This document shows positions 25,356 through 36,959 of a stretch of DNA of 64,000 bases, piece by piece; the first letter of the stretch is position 1; every line of letters begins with the position of its first letter. Below the pieces are notes generated by a model. The model did not search any database. It was not told where the DNA came from and was given only the letters and a program-made list of their open reading frames with translations. Location of the stretch: contig JBBHKE010000488.1 of assembly GCA_037447655.1 (NCBI GenBank), positions 105,978 to 169,977 on the forward strand, read 5' to 3'. This DNA is from Zygnema cylindricum (taxonomy: Eukaryota > Streptophyta > Zygnematophyceae > Zygnematales > Zygnemataceae). A program made the position numbers and the translations under genes.

Positions 25356-25520
25356 AAAGGTGTCAATTATGATAACACAAAAACTTCATTTTATTTTTGT
25401 ATCACTCTCTGCGAAACTACGTAGTATTAATAAAAAATGCAAAGATGTCAACAATAATAACACAAAAACTTCATTTTTTTTTAAATCACTCTCTGCAAAA
25501 CTACGTAGTTCTATTAATGA
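25356..25520. repeat. ~82-bp tandem duplication upstream of the Crypton gene
   Basis: Two copies contain AACACAAAAACTTCATTTT and TCACTCTCTGCRAAACTACG. They lie just upstream of the recombinase start and may belong to the element's promoter or terminal region. Confidence 0.8.
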
Positions 25521-25619
25521 GAACAACTTACATTGGGTTTTTAGTGACTTACACTCCCAAATTGTAAAAACCTTCAAATTTATTTCAGTGAGAGTTTAGT
25601 AACACAATCCCACTCCTAT

Positions 25620-26640
25620 AGAAGGATTGCCGTTTTTTCCAACCATCTTTTGGCTTCTTGATTTAAACAAATTCCTCGTAAAAGGGTATTTGTCTGAAAA
25701 CCCCAAAGTCGCTCAAAAGGCCCACAAATGTCCCACATAAGCCACAAAATGTCTTATAAGTCGTAAAAAAAACCTCCCAAAAAAATCATCAAAAAGTCTT
25801 ACAAAGATATTGCAAAAGTCCCGACAAAAAGTTTGCAAAAGTTGGGACAAAAGTAAAAACAGATGCATTAACAAAAACCATAAGCCTTGTAACATGAATA
25901 AGATATAAGAAATTTGTTTTCCAGCAAAATAGGTTACAGTAAGTTTTCTTGCAGGCCAGTTTGAGAAGGCAAATCAGACATTTGTAACTTTGAGACCAAC
26001 TTATTTCAGTGCAAAAAATCACTCTTCACGAAGGTGTCTGTTGCTACTTCGACTATGTCTTTCACGAGTATGACAAGATTCCTAAGCATTGACAAACCAA
26101 ACTGCTCACTGCTCATTGCTGAAAGAGTTGAGACACATGAAAGTAGTTCATTTTTTGTACAGTTTTATTTTCTGTCAGCTACACATTTTCTGCCAGCTAC
26201 ACATTTTCTGCCAGTTAAATTTCACTACCAGCTAGCTCTAGAATGTATACTAGCTACACACCTATACACTTCTGCCAGTTGTACAATTTGGCTACATTTT
26301 TTGCAAGCTGTACAGATATACATTTTCCGCCAACTCTAAATTTTCTACTGAAAACTTTTTGCCAGCTGCCAGTTTAATTTTCCTCCACCAGTACACTTTG
26401 TACAGTACACTATAGTATACTACAGTGGTACCAACAACAAAAAAAAAAAATGTTTAACATGTTACGAAGCTATATTTAAATAAAACGGTGCTTTTATGTC
26501 AAATATTAGTAAAAGTTAATTTATACAAGTAATATAAATTTCAACAAGTGTAAACCATATTTGTTTTCTTTTCCCTTCAAAATCTAAAACCTTTTCATTG
26601 ACACACTTACAAGAATATAGAAGTGTGAGTGATTTACCTT
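25620..26640. other. Intergenic DNA with TTTTCTGCCAGCTACACA repeats
   Basis: From 26155 to 26390, diverged copies of a unit of about 18 bp (CAGCTACACATTTTCTGC) occur. The 25690-25870 part is AAAAGTC-rich. No gene is supported. Confidence 0.5.
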
Positions 26641-26894
26641 ATCAAATCGTTTTTAAAATTTGGCCGGGAAAGGTGAAAGAGAAATGGTGACCACGGAGAG
26701 AGAAAACAAATGACGATAGAAAAGAGAAGTGCAGGAAATGAATGCGTGAGAATAAAGAAGAGCAGAGGCGTGAGAATAAAGACGAGCAGACAATTGGAAA
26801 AACATCCGACGATCGATTTTTTTGTTTTAAAGAGGTATCTGTAACAACTTCAAATTTCAAAATGTTTTTCTAAAAAACAAATAAACGGGCAGAA

Positions 26895-27080
26895 AAATGT
26901 TACGTCCCGCGGTTCCCGTTGTTGAACGGATTGTTTCGGTAGTTTCGCGTGGCGTTCGCAGTTGGCGATGCGCCTCGCGGCGCGAGGCGTCGTTACTCCA
27001 AAACGAGAGGGAGGCGACGTGGACGCCTCGAGGAGGGGTGCCGAGAGCCTCCGGGGTCCCGCGGGGCCAAAAAGTTGCAA
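26895..27080. other. GC-rich island of unknown origin
   Basis: About 185 bp is sharply richer in G and C than its surroundings (GCCTCGCGGCGCGAGGCGTC near 26970). Both strands have open frames across it, but no domain was recognised. It ends beside a TACACCGTG MITE end at 27088. Confidence 0.6.
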
Positions 27081-27839
27081 GATTCAGTACACCGTGTGTC
27101 GCTTTAGAGCGTTGTTCCATTAGGCGGTCTCAGTAAACGTCAAAAATAAATTCGTTTACTGAAGCCATCGTTCCATTGTGTCGGGTCAGTAACCGATGTT
27201 TAATTTGCGTGGCAAAATTTGATTGGTTCACGTAATAGATGATTACGATTCTAGAAATCTTCAAAGGATATCTGACAGCGAATTGTGACCGCATAATTGT
27301 ACCAGCGAAGGTAAAAAGTGACTCGTACAACATATTGAAGGAAATTTGTACGGACGGACAAAACTTAAGATTTGTAAAAGCGTACGAAAATGTCAAAATG
27401 GTTAGTGGATGGCAACAGGCGTGAAACAATATCCTCCGTCAAAGATTTTCTTGCGTCTTCCGGTGGCCTCGCATCCTCCCTGGCTGAAGGCACATGTCAT
27501 ATGCGACGTGTACTCACCTGGTCGCGCGGTCGTCGTGGATATTTGTTCACTTTTCCACGAGGTACGATGCAATTCGTTCAGGTGTTGAGAATTTACCTAC
27601 TCGGGGTCAATTGTTGCGAACTGACGATGTCATATCCGATTATGCATCCGACGGTCCACATTAACGCCCATAAACATGGAGAATCAAATTCCTCATAAAG
27701 TAGCCTTATTTTTCTGACATTTTTTTTTGGTACGGCACTGTACGAAACAGTACGGCTACTAGTAAACAACGTAATTTTTCCCTTAATGGAACCTTGCCCT
27801 TAACGTACTATACTGTGTATGCGCTATTTGTTTTAACCA

Positions 27840-28880
27840 TAGTTGTTCAAATCGCGTGATTTTTTCCTTTTTTCCGATTGAAACGTATAATTCGTGCCTT
27901 TGGAAAATATCGTAAAAAAACGTGTACTGTAAACTGAAATTGGAAATTTACGGAAACCAGTAAACAAATTACTGTGACTGTACATTTTTTTACGGATATG
28001 TACGGAATAAAACGGGAAATATGCGTCGTACTTATTGGTACTTTTTGTTCAGTGAACTGAACAGGAATACCATGGAAGTTGTACGTTATATAATCGAAAA
28101 TGTACGGACAATTTCGAAAAGAGCCGTTGTACGTCACAATTATTTCGTGCGTTCAGTTTGAAATTTGTACGGGCGTCTTCTTCATTTTTTTTTAAAAAGA
28201 CCCCATGGAACATTGAAAACGAAACCGCGAGGAAGCCGCTTCCCCATATCCTACCCTCCTCCCTCCCAAGCTTTTTACTATCCTCGCCTCCAAACTTCGA
28301 CAAAAGCAATCATGCCCAGAAATCGTGCAAATTTCTATGTCGTGCAAATTGTTGAATGTGAAAAATGTCATTTGTTCTTGGTCTGTATTTTATTTTTTTT
28401 GAGTAATGCGCTGTCTGCGAGATTGAGAAAGAAGGCAGACAGAAGGCAGCCATGTCTGTGCGCTTTCTGCGAGATATAGAAATAAGGCAAACAGAAGGCG
28501 GCCGTGTTTGTCTGTCAGATAGGCTCAATGACGAAATTTCATAAATTTTTTGCCTTCGTGGCATTCGAACCAAGGTACGTCAAATGTGTAGCGTCCTCTA
28601 TGGTGATCGACTTAATACCAGTTGGTGAAGAAGTTCCGATACAAGAGAAGAGTGTGATAAAAATATAAAGAGTTTATTGTTTTACCGCTCATTACCAGGA
28701 AAAACTTGCAAACTGCGTTATATGTAATAGTTTTTTGTTTTTTTATGTACGAAATAGTACGGAAGGAAATTCATTAACGATTTTTTGCGATTTGATCAAA
28801 AGGTTCAATGCGTTTGTTACGTATAATTCGTCACGTACGATACATTCGCACTATTCGTCGTGAACAACTATGCTTTTCAT
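27840..28880. repeat. Long dispersed repeat, copy 1
   Basis: Starts GTTGTTCAAATCGCGTGATT and ends near ATTCGCACTATTCGTCGTGA. It matches 30222-30680 plus 31086-31110 at both ends. No coding content was recognised. It is rich in TACGG/GTACG words. Confidence 0.6.
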
Positions 28881-29007
28881 CATCGTTTGATGCGTACTGT
28901 ACGTAGTATTCGTTAGTTTATATTGAGCGTAATATGCGCACAGGACATCTATGGTTTTAGGCAAAGAAATTTTCAAACATATTTCAAATGGAGATAGTTT
29001 TAGTGAG

Positions 29008-29073
29008 GTACACCACCAATCGTTATTAGCGTGGGAGTTTGATTAGCGTATAATAATAATTACAGTGGTGTAC
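29008..29073. mobile_element. Short TACACC-type hairpin element (66 bp)
   Basis: GTACACCAC at left and GTGGTGTAC at right, with TTATTAGCG-type sequence inside. It looks like an internally deleted member of the TACACCG MITE family. Confidence 0.5.
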
Positions 29074-29079
29074 ACTATT

Positions 29080-30220
29080 TAAGAATTTGAAAATTTTAGA
29101 AAAAATCATACATTCTAATTGTTTGATTATGGTAATTTGGATCTTTGAAAAAATAAATGTCGGTCGCAAACATGCTTACACTAATATAGGTCTCCGTACA
29201 AATCTGACAAATCGTACACAAATCGTACATTCACACGGTCGAAACGCGGTTGTCGGACGAATATGTGGGAACGGGAGTTTTTACGACCTAGATTTTTTTC
29301 CTTTTTAGAATGCACATTCTCATGCGTCAGCGGTTACTAAAAATAATTTATTGTAATTTTTAACTTAAAAAGGTACATTTATGTACGGTCTGACATTGAC
29401 TGTACACAACTCTATTTAAGAGACAACGCACTGAAAATAACCCTAAATAGAATAAAGAAAAAAATAGAATGAACTACACTAATGGAGAATAATAAAAAAA
29501 AAAAGCGGGACAGAATTAGTGTACACAACGCTAATAACGGTTGGCGGTGTAGTGAAAAATCTGCACTCATATTAAGGGACCCGCGGAAGGTTTTATGAAG
29601 AGTGTTAAAGCTTACACAATTCCAATACAAAACAGATGTAATAGTTTGAATATGATTTGGGAGAGCGTTACTTTACGTAAGAAATTATGTTTTAGAGCTT
29701 GTACGATAATAGGTCCGCGTTTTTGCACAACTAGGGAGTTTTGTCATTTTATGTTTTTTTTGTGAGTTTTTAGAATTTTTATGAGTATGCCGATTTATAT
29801 TGTGTTTCAGAGTGTTATTTGGTGAGGTTCGTGAGTCCGGATTATTTAGGACTTTCATTAAGTGACTATTGTCGCATAAGTCATCCTATTTCTTTATGGA
29901 ATGTGATTTTTACATCATTCATCAATTTGAGTATGCCTTTCCTAAATTACAAATGTTTGGGTTTCATTGCCTTTATTTCTTTCTTAATGGGACACTCTTT
30001 TTTTGAACCAAGTTCTTGTTGGAATACTGGGAGAATCTGCAGGTTTGGCCGATTTGATATTTTGCCAGTTTCATTTCACGTCGTTTGGTTTTAGTTACGA
30101 TCAATTTATATTTTGTTACGTCTTGTTAGTTTCAGTTTTTGTGTTCATTATGTTTTCATCGGTATTGTTTTATCTTGTACGGCAGTTCAGTCTTTCAGTG
30201 CGTTCACTTTGGTTTTAGTC
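29080..30220. other. Intergenic DNA, no gene supported
   Basis: AT-rich. Near 29520-29560 there is one end of the TACACCG family (AACGCTAATAACGGTTGGCG then GTGTAGT). Frames at 29819-30218 lack recognisable domains. Confidence 0.4.
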
Positions 30221-30221
30221 G

Positions 30222-30680
30222 CTGTTGTTCAAATCGTGCGATTTTTTCTTTTTTTCCGATTGCTACGTAAAATTCGTGACTATTGAAAAATCGCAAAAAA
30301 CCGCGATGTACTTTCTAACCGGTAAACTGAACGGACAATTTACAAAAACTATACGGTATTTTACGGTAAATGTACGGTTTTGTATGAAAAAACTACGGAC
30401 TTTGACGAAAAGATACATCGCACTTAGTAATGCTTTATGTCCGGTAAACTAAACAAAATTTTTACGGGAAACGTATGGAATTGTACCAAAAATGTACGGA
30501 CTATGACGAAAAGAGACGGGAACTATACAGAAAATATAAAAACCGCGATACATGTAAAATTCATTTTTGTTTACATGTACGGAATAGAACGGACGAAAAT
30601 TCATTAACGACTTATATTTTTTTTTCAAAACGTACAATGTGTTTGTTATGTACAATTCGTCGCGATTGAATCGTTCGCAC
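30222..30680. repeat. Long dispersed repeat, copy 2 (interrupted by a hAT MITE)
   Basis: Starts GTTGTTCAAATCGTGCGATT and ends TCGTTCGCACTAAACAG, continuing after the MITE as TGTGAACTACTATGG. Copy 1 at 28848-28875 has the same stretch without the MITE. Confidence 0.6.
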
Positions 30681-30687
30681 TAAACAG

Positions 30688-30849
30688 TAGTGTTGGGTAT
30701 CGAGGACCTTTTGCCGATATTCGATATAAATCGAATTTCAGGTACCCGGTATTCGATATATCGCTTCGATATATGGAAAACCAAATTATCGCGATATATC
30801 GCCGATATATCGCACCATAAAAAAAAAAAAAATTTTTTTTTTTTTTTTC

Positions 30850-30881
<32 letters not shown>

Positions 30882-31085
30882 TTCTCAGTGGGGGGGGAAA
30901 AAACCCGTACGATTTTCCGTACGATTTTCCGTACAATGACTGTACGGACACCCATTTTTTACGATATATATCGCGATAATTTATGTTGGTCCCGGTACGA
31001 TATATCGAGGAATGTGCTCGATCAATATTCGATATATCGAATATTGAAATTATCGCGATATGAATTAACCCGATACCCAACACTA
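30688..31085. mobile_element. hAT-type MITE (398 bp) with 8-bp target-site duplication
   Basis: Terminal inverted repeats TAGTGTTGGGTATCG and CGATACCCAACACTA. Exact direct repeats CTAAACAG flank the element at 30680-30687 and 31086-31093. An 8-bp duplication and a TAGTGTTGGG end are typical of hAT elements. The interior is palindromic (ATATCGCGATATATCG words) with a central A/T/C homopolymer run. It has no transposase. Confidence 0.9.
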
Positions 31086-31136
31086 CTAAACAGTGTGAAC
31101 TACTATGGTTTGAGTGCACGTTCCCTGCGCGCCGTG

Positions 31137-31212
31137 CAGTTTTGGTTGCTTTATGTCTTGTTAGGCGTTGCATGCAGTTTTGGTTGCTTTATGTCTTGTT
31201 AGGCGTTGCATG
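31137..31212. repeat. 38-bp perfect tandem duplication
   Basis: CAGTTTTGGTTGCTTTATGT followed by CTTGTTAGGCGTTGCATG occurs twice head to tail with no mismatch, at 31137-31174 and 31175-31212. Confidence 0.95.
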
Positions 31213-32440
31213 CAGAGTGCAGCGCGCCAATGTGTTTTTGTACAACACACGTCTGCATATGGAATGCAGCTCTTTGTGTTTTGTTCCTTATTGGTTTGCC
31301 AATGCAGTTAGTTGTCGCCCAAGAGAAAAGTATTTAGAAGGTACGGAGATAGAGTTTTAGTCAGAAAATCAAAGTTAGCAATCAATGTGAGTGAGGTAAT
31401 GAGAAAGTACATGTATTGAGAAAAACTTCAGTGAAATATATTTATGTTTTGTTGGATCGCCGTGTGATCTGTGAGACTGTGAGTTATTACTTTGTAAGCT
31501 TCTGTTGTGAGCATTTTTTGCATATATGTGAGCGTGTCAGTTGATCATGAACATTTCTTGCATAGAATCTTGGTTTTTTTCAATTAACACTTGGTAAACC
31601 CTTGCTTCAATCATGGCGTCGAGCAAATTTTGGTCCTTGCCTTCCAAAATTTTTGTGGGGGTTACCATTAAAGACATAATCATTTTTTGAATCACCACAA
31701 GTTCAGATTTTGATAGCCTTTGTTGAAAAGTATTTCCTTAAAAATAAACCTTGGTCTTTGGTAGGGTCGTCAAAGAATTTTTGGAGGGTTGGCATGAGAG
31801 ACATATTACTTTATTTAATCACCACGACTCTGAATTTTCATAGTGTTTTGTTCAAAAGTCTTTCTTTAGAATATTGTCAGGAAAGTAAATTAGTTTGGCC
31901 ATGTACTTTCGCGTATCAACTTAAATCCTATATATTGTTAGATCTATTTTTTTAATTCTTTTATTTGTAAAAATTAAAGTAAAGTGCTTATATAAAAGAT
32001 GAATAAATTCCTTGACAAAATTGATTCAAAAAGTTGTACCTTTGTAAACTACGAAATACATCTCCACCCAATAATATATTCATTCGTTCTTGCGCTACGT
32101 GTGCAATTTGTCAATACTCCCCTCCTCCAACTGATTCTTTATATTTGAGTTAGTCATTCTCAAGTTTAAAATTACAAATACCTTTTGTGTGGTTGCAAGC
32201 CACACCGATTTTTTTTGACACTTCTTCTCACGTCTGACCTGTTCACATCTGCCTTGCGTCTTTTTTTGGGGTTGGCTCACCATCCGCTTCTACAACGGCC
32301 CCATTGAGTTTGGAACCATTCTATGAAATCAGACGAAATTCATCTTCATTTTTCATGCGGGGTTGAACGTATTGTTGAAATTGCTGCGATTAGCACCAAA
32401 AGCGAGCTACACTGTGAAGTGAGAAGTAATGAAAAATGTA
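31213..32440. other. Intergenic DNA with one dispersed-repeat piece
   Basis: Near 31575-31610 the reverse complement of a repeat also present near 45444, 52213 and 55960 occurs (AATTAACACTTGGTAAACCC then TTGCTTC). No gene is supported. Confidence 0.4.
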
Positions 32441-32450
32441 CTTTTATTTT

Positions 32451-32640
32451 CTGTCTTTCGTCAGTGTGTCTATGAAGGTTTTTAAGTCCTCACACTTGTC
32501 GTAGTCACCGAGGTTTGAAAGACAGCCATGGCTGTCTTAAGTAGTCAGGAAGACAAACTAAGGGAGCAGGAGGCACAACTCTTTGCAAAAGTTAGGCGCC
32601 GAGACTAGGATTTGATCTTGTCTCCTCCCTTTAGCTATGG
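32451..32640. repeat. SINE-like repeat, copy 1 (left of the Copia fragment)
   Basis: CTCACACTTGTCGTAGTCAC, GACAGCCATGG, CTAAGGGAGCAGGA and GACTAGGATTTGATC occur in the same order as at 34765-35050. Read on minus, GATCAAATC fits the RNA polymerase III box B pattern (GWTCRANNC). Confidence 0.6.
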
Positions 32641-32879
32641 CTCTATCTCCCTCTCTAGTCTTTAGTGACAACAACAAGTGTGAGGACTTTGAGAGAGATG
32701 GTAGCAGTTAGCTACGTTGACTTAACTTAACCCAATTTATTTTACTTTACAAGACCTAGAAAATACCCCAAAAACCACTAATTTCTACACTCCCCTTATT
32801 TTCTAGTCAACTTTTAATTTCATTCCACACTTATCTCTACACAAATTTAATTTGGGAGAGGGAACAAGCTTTGTTATCA

Positions 32880-34600
32880 TGTCAACTACCATCTCTCTAT
32901 CCGGTTTATATTCCAAACTAATTCCTTTGTTCTCAAATTGTCCCTTACAAAACTTAGTCTTATGTCCTTATGTTTTACCTTAAAGTGATGCTTTGGATTC
33001 TGTACAATAGCAATTGCAGCTTGATTATCACAAAAGATTTTTTGTACTCCATCTTTCATAAAACTAAGCATTTGTAATAATGACTTCACCCACATCAATT
33101 CTTTCACTGCTCAACAAAAGGCCATTTACTCAGTCTCTATGATGGACTGAGCAATCACCTTTTGTTGCTTACTACTCGAACAACAAGCACCATTTCTAAC
33201 ATACAATACATATCGAGAAATATATCTCCTCATTGGAGCATCCCCATAATTAGCATCACCCCATGTGGTGATGTTAGTATTGTCCCCACCCAGATGCAAC
33301 CATAGGTCTTGAGTTCCTACCATATATGTCATGACCCTCTTAGCTGCCTCTGAATCTCTCTTTCTAGGATCATTAAGATTCCTACTAAGAACTCCAATTG
33401 CTGCTGCAATATCAAACATAGTGGAGTTCATAAAATAGATGAAACTTCCGACAACCTGTCTATATGGAATACCTCTCATGAATATTTCCTCTTCTTCACT
33501 TATCTGATCATCTAAGATCACAATACCTTCTTCCAAGCTCCCCTCACTCACTTTCTTCCTTGAATTCCATTGAAGTAGAGCAAACGTTGGCTTTTTCTTT
33601 TTGGAATTATTCTAATATATTTTCTATTGCGTCTTTTTGTGTTAATCTGATGATTCTTTTCCTCCTATCTCTTTCCATTTGGATCCCTAAGATGTATTTG
33701 GCCTCTCCCAAATCCTTCATATCAAAGTGACCCTTTAAATCATTCTTCAGTTTATTGATTTTTCCTAATGACCGACTTAACACTAATAAATCATCAACAT
33801 ATACTGCAATAAAAATTACACCCTCTTCATCTTCAAACAAGTAGATTCAATGATCTGAGCTAATTCCTATCTATCAAAGGCTGGTCAAAAATTCATCTTA
33901 TTTCTTGTTCCATTGCCTTGGAGCCTGTTTCAGCCCATATAGTGATTTTATTAACCTGCACACCTTGCTCTCCTCACCTTCTTCCACAAATCCTTATGGT
34001 TTCTTCATGAAGATCTCCTCTTCGAGTTCTCCATTTAGAAAAGATGTTTATATGTCCATTTGGTGGACCTCCATGTCTTCTTTTGCCGCCAAACTTAGGA
34101 GAATCCGGACTGAAGGAAATCGAAATACTGGAGCAAAAGTTTCCTCATAGTCAATACCATTTTTCTATGTATACCCTTTTGCCACTAACATAGCCTTATA
34201 TCTATCAATGGTATTGTCTAGGTTCAGTTTGAGTTTAAGAACCCACTTACATCCAATTGGTTTTCTTTCTGGTGGACAATCCACCTGCTCCCATGTATTT
34301 GCCTCCATAATGGAAGCCATCTCCTCATTAATAGCAGTAACCCATCGTTTTCTCTCCAGAGTGTGTTCACAACTTCTTGATATGTCCATGGCTCGCTTGG
34401 ATGAGACAGCTTAGTGACCTTGTTGTTCAGCTGTCTCTCCTGGATCCGTTTGCTGCTCCTCCGCCCTCCATCGAACTTAGAAGCTAGTATTGATGGCAAT
34501 CTCATGTTTCTTCTTTCCTTTTCCTCATCTCCCCTTTTGATTAGATCCAACTGTCTTTCTTCTTCCTCATTTCCTATCATTTTTGTTTCAGTCTGAATCA
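32880..34600 (-). mobile_element. Ty1/Copia retrotransposon fragment (reverse transcriptase and RNase H), decayed
   Basis: Pieces read in order on minus. The RVT_2 start is at 34165-34389 (WVTAINEEMASIMEANTWEQ, then GCKWVLKLK and YKAMLVAKGYT). The polymerase core is at 33607-33840 (AVYVDDLLVLS, the YVDD catalytic box). The connection region is at 33126-33551 (IPYRQVVGSFIYFM, DIAAAIGVLSR). The RNase H end is at 32886-33107 (DNQAAIAIVQNPKHH, KHKDIRLSFVRD). Several in-frame stops and frameshifts separate these pieces. Gag, protease and integrase were not seen, and no clear LTR pair encloses it. The related repeats on either side look SINE-like rather than LTR. Confidence 0.85.
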
Positions 34601-34764
34601 CATCATTAGTAAGCTATTTATCATCCTTATAAAATTCATCGAAGACCAGTTCTTTCACTCGAATATTTTTTGTAGGAGCACTCTCTATGGCATCTTCTTG
34701 CTCATTCAAATTTTATTCTCACTGTTTTTGTGTATTTAAATTGTTAATAAAGGTATTATCGATT

Positions 34765-35060
34765 TTTTTGACTTTTGTCAGTCTGTCTATAAAGGTTCTT
34801 AAGTCCTCACACTTGTCGTAGTCACTGAGGACACAAAGACAGCCATGGTTGCCTTAGGCTGTCAGGAAGACATACTAAGGGAGCAGGAAGGAAGATAGAC
34901 TAAGGGAGCAGGAGCCACAACTCTTTGAAAAAGTTGGGCGACCAGACTAGGATTTGATCCTAGGTCCTAAAACTCTTTGAAAAAGTTGGGCGACCAGACT
35001 AGGATTTGATCCTAGGTCCTACAGGATGAGCCCACTATAGCGTAGCTGTATGTTGGAATT
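34765..35060. repeat. SINE-like repeat, copy 2, with internal 52-bp duplication
   Basis: Homologous to 32451-32640. A 52-bp block (ACTCTTTGAAAAAGTTGGGC then GACCAGACTAGGATTTGATC and CTAGGTCCTA) is repeated head to tail at about 34919-35022. A box-B-like GGATCAAATCC is readable on minus. Confidence 0.65.
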
Positions 35061-35111
35061 CAAGTATTTTCTAGGTCTAGAGATTGCAAAATAAAAAGCA
35101 AAATAGTAGAT

Positions 35112-35320
35112 ATTGACAGCCTGCCTCTAACTCCTCCTCAAGTCCCCACACTTGTCGCAGTCACTGAAGACTGGAGGAAGAGTTAGCCATGGCTGCCTGT
35201 GCTGTCTAGAGAGAGACAGGCAGTTGTTTTATAGGGTTTTCTCTAAAAGGGAATTTTGACAGAGCAGGTTTTGATCGTGGTACCTGTCAGTCGTCACACC
35301 CGCAATAGACGGTTACCTTA
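35112..35320. repeat. SINE-like repeat, copy 3 (diverged)
   Basis: TCCCCACACTTGTCGCAGTC, GTTAGCCATGGCTGCCTG and GATCGTGGTACC follow the order of the two copies to the left, with more divergence. Confidence 0.5.
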
Positions 35321-35404
35321 TCCAAATAGTCTAAATTACATATTACAAGGTATGGGGTATGATATTAATTTAAACAGTTACAATAAGACTAAATCATTTA
35401 ACTA

Positions 35405-36130
35405 GAACTATATGCATACTGCATAGAAACAGTTGTGTAAAGTACGACTTACGGTACGGATACGAAATAAATACCGCGCGATGTGTTTAACGTCGGAAAA
35501 AATACCGCGCAAGTATTTATGACGGCCACGATTGAAATCCAAATTTGATCGGACGGCCGCGAAGGATGCCGAGATCGCGGAGTACGATTTTGGCGGTTTG
35601 CGATCACCGCCAGATTGAGTGACACGTGGCAACACTACATTGGATTGCGGCAACTCCGGGGATTACGGAAACGAATCCGGATATGACACGTGTCAACATT
35701 TTGGCCATGTCGTACTATGGCCGTACATAAAGTACACCGGCACCTGTACTTTTATGTACGACACAGTGTTTTAATTGGTGTCGTACTTCAGTAGATAGAG
35801 TTTTAGAGGGAGATAGGACTTAGAAAAATTTGGCAGATAGGACCCTCTCTCTAAGAGAGCACCTTGTATAAATGGCTAACTTTGGGCAGCCATAACGATC
35901 AATTTACTTGACCATTTTCAGTGATTCTTTTTGCTGCCGACTCAGGGGATTCGAGGCTACACAGGGGTGTAGTCGGTCAGAGTTTTTGTCTGCCAGGGTG
36001 GCTGCATTTATAAGGGAAAGTCAAAGTGCGTGAATGTGTCCAAATCTCATATTCTAACTTTGCATTCTGTGGTGGAACTGAGCACACAGAAAGTGTTATT
36101 TCACAGGGGTGAATCTATATTGGGATTGTG
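35405..36130. repeat. LTR-like repeat, copy 1
   Basis: Shares blocks in order with 36355-36890: GGCGGTTTG, ACGTGGCAA, CATGTCGTACTATGGCCGTA, GTACTTTTATGTAC, TAGGACTTAG, GAGAGCACCTTGTATAAATG, TCAGGGGATTCGAGGC and CTGCCAGGGTGGCT. The TATAAATG near 35867 resembles a TATA box, as expected in an LTR promoter. Confidence 0.5.
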
Positions 36131-36354
36131 ACTGTCAAGGGGTCAGTCATTTGGGTTTATATTAACTTGGAGTCGGCACTATCTAGATTAGCTTCTTTTG
36201 GATCTGCATACTCTGAGGGCCAATGGAGGTCTCAGAGTTTCACCGTACGCCTTATCCGTTAAGTCTTGATGAAGCGTTACATATATGGAGTGTGATTAGT
36301 TTTTAAAAAGATAAACATTTTACATACTTTATTTAAAAAATTACGAAACGAAAT

Positions 36355-36890
36355 GACGTTGAATTTGAACGGACGTGAGTAATTGTCGGTTTCCGATCGG
36401 ACGGCCCACAGTGGAGCCGACGCACCGGAGTGGATATTTGGCGGTTTGTGAGCTGAATTCAGCGGATGATACGCGGCAATCCATGAGTGGACATCGGAAA
36501 TTACGGGGAGAGCGACTATGGCTCAGGAACTAGCAAGCGTCAGCGGGACGGCCATGCCGTACCATGGCAGTATAAGAGGTACAACGACACCTATACCTTC
36601 TTGTACCTTACAATCTTGTGTTTGGTTAGGTACAATTGTAGTAGGAGGTTTAGAGAAGGATTTAGGACTTAGACAATTTATGAGGCGCCTCTCCCTGAGA
36701 GACATTTTGTACTTATAGGCCATCTTTGGCCATCTATAACTTACAACTAAGAGGAGCAAATTCAGAAATTGTTTTTGCGTCTGACTTAGGAGAGTTAGGC
36801 CTTCACATGGGTTAAGTTGGTCAAAACTCTTGTCTAACCGGGTGGCTTTTATTTTGTCTGAAAGTCAAAGGGGCAAATATTATCCTAGAG
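36355..36890. repeat. LTR-like repeat, copy 2
   Basis: Diverged direct copy of 35405-36130. Shared blocks include GGCGGTTTGTGAGC, CCATGCCGTACCATGGC, AGGATTTAGGACTTAGACAA, TGACTTAGGAGAGTTAGGCC and GTCTAACCGGGTGGCTT. Confidence 0.5.
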
Positions 36891-36959
36891 GCTTCATATA
36901 AACTGATATTCTATGGACCAATGTAGGTAACAGAATTACAAGAATTTTATCATATACTC

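Noticed and set aside
28550-28585. tRNA T-arm-like sequence (GGCATTCGAACCAAGG)
   Set aside because: No D-arm or anticodon arm at the right distance on either strand.
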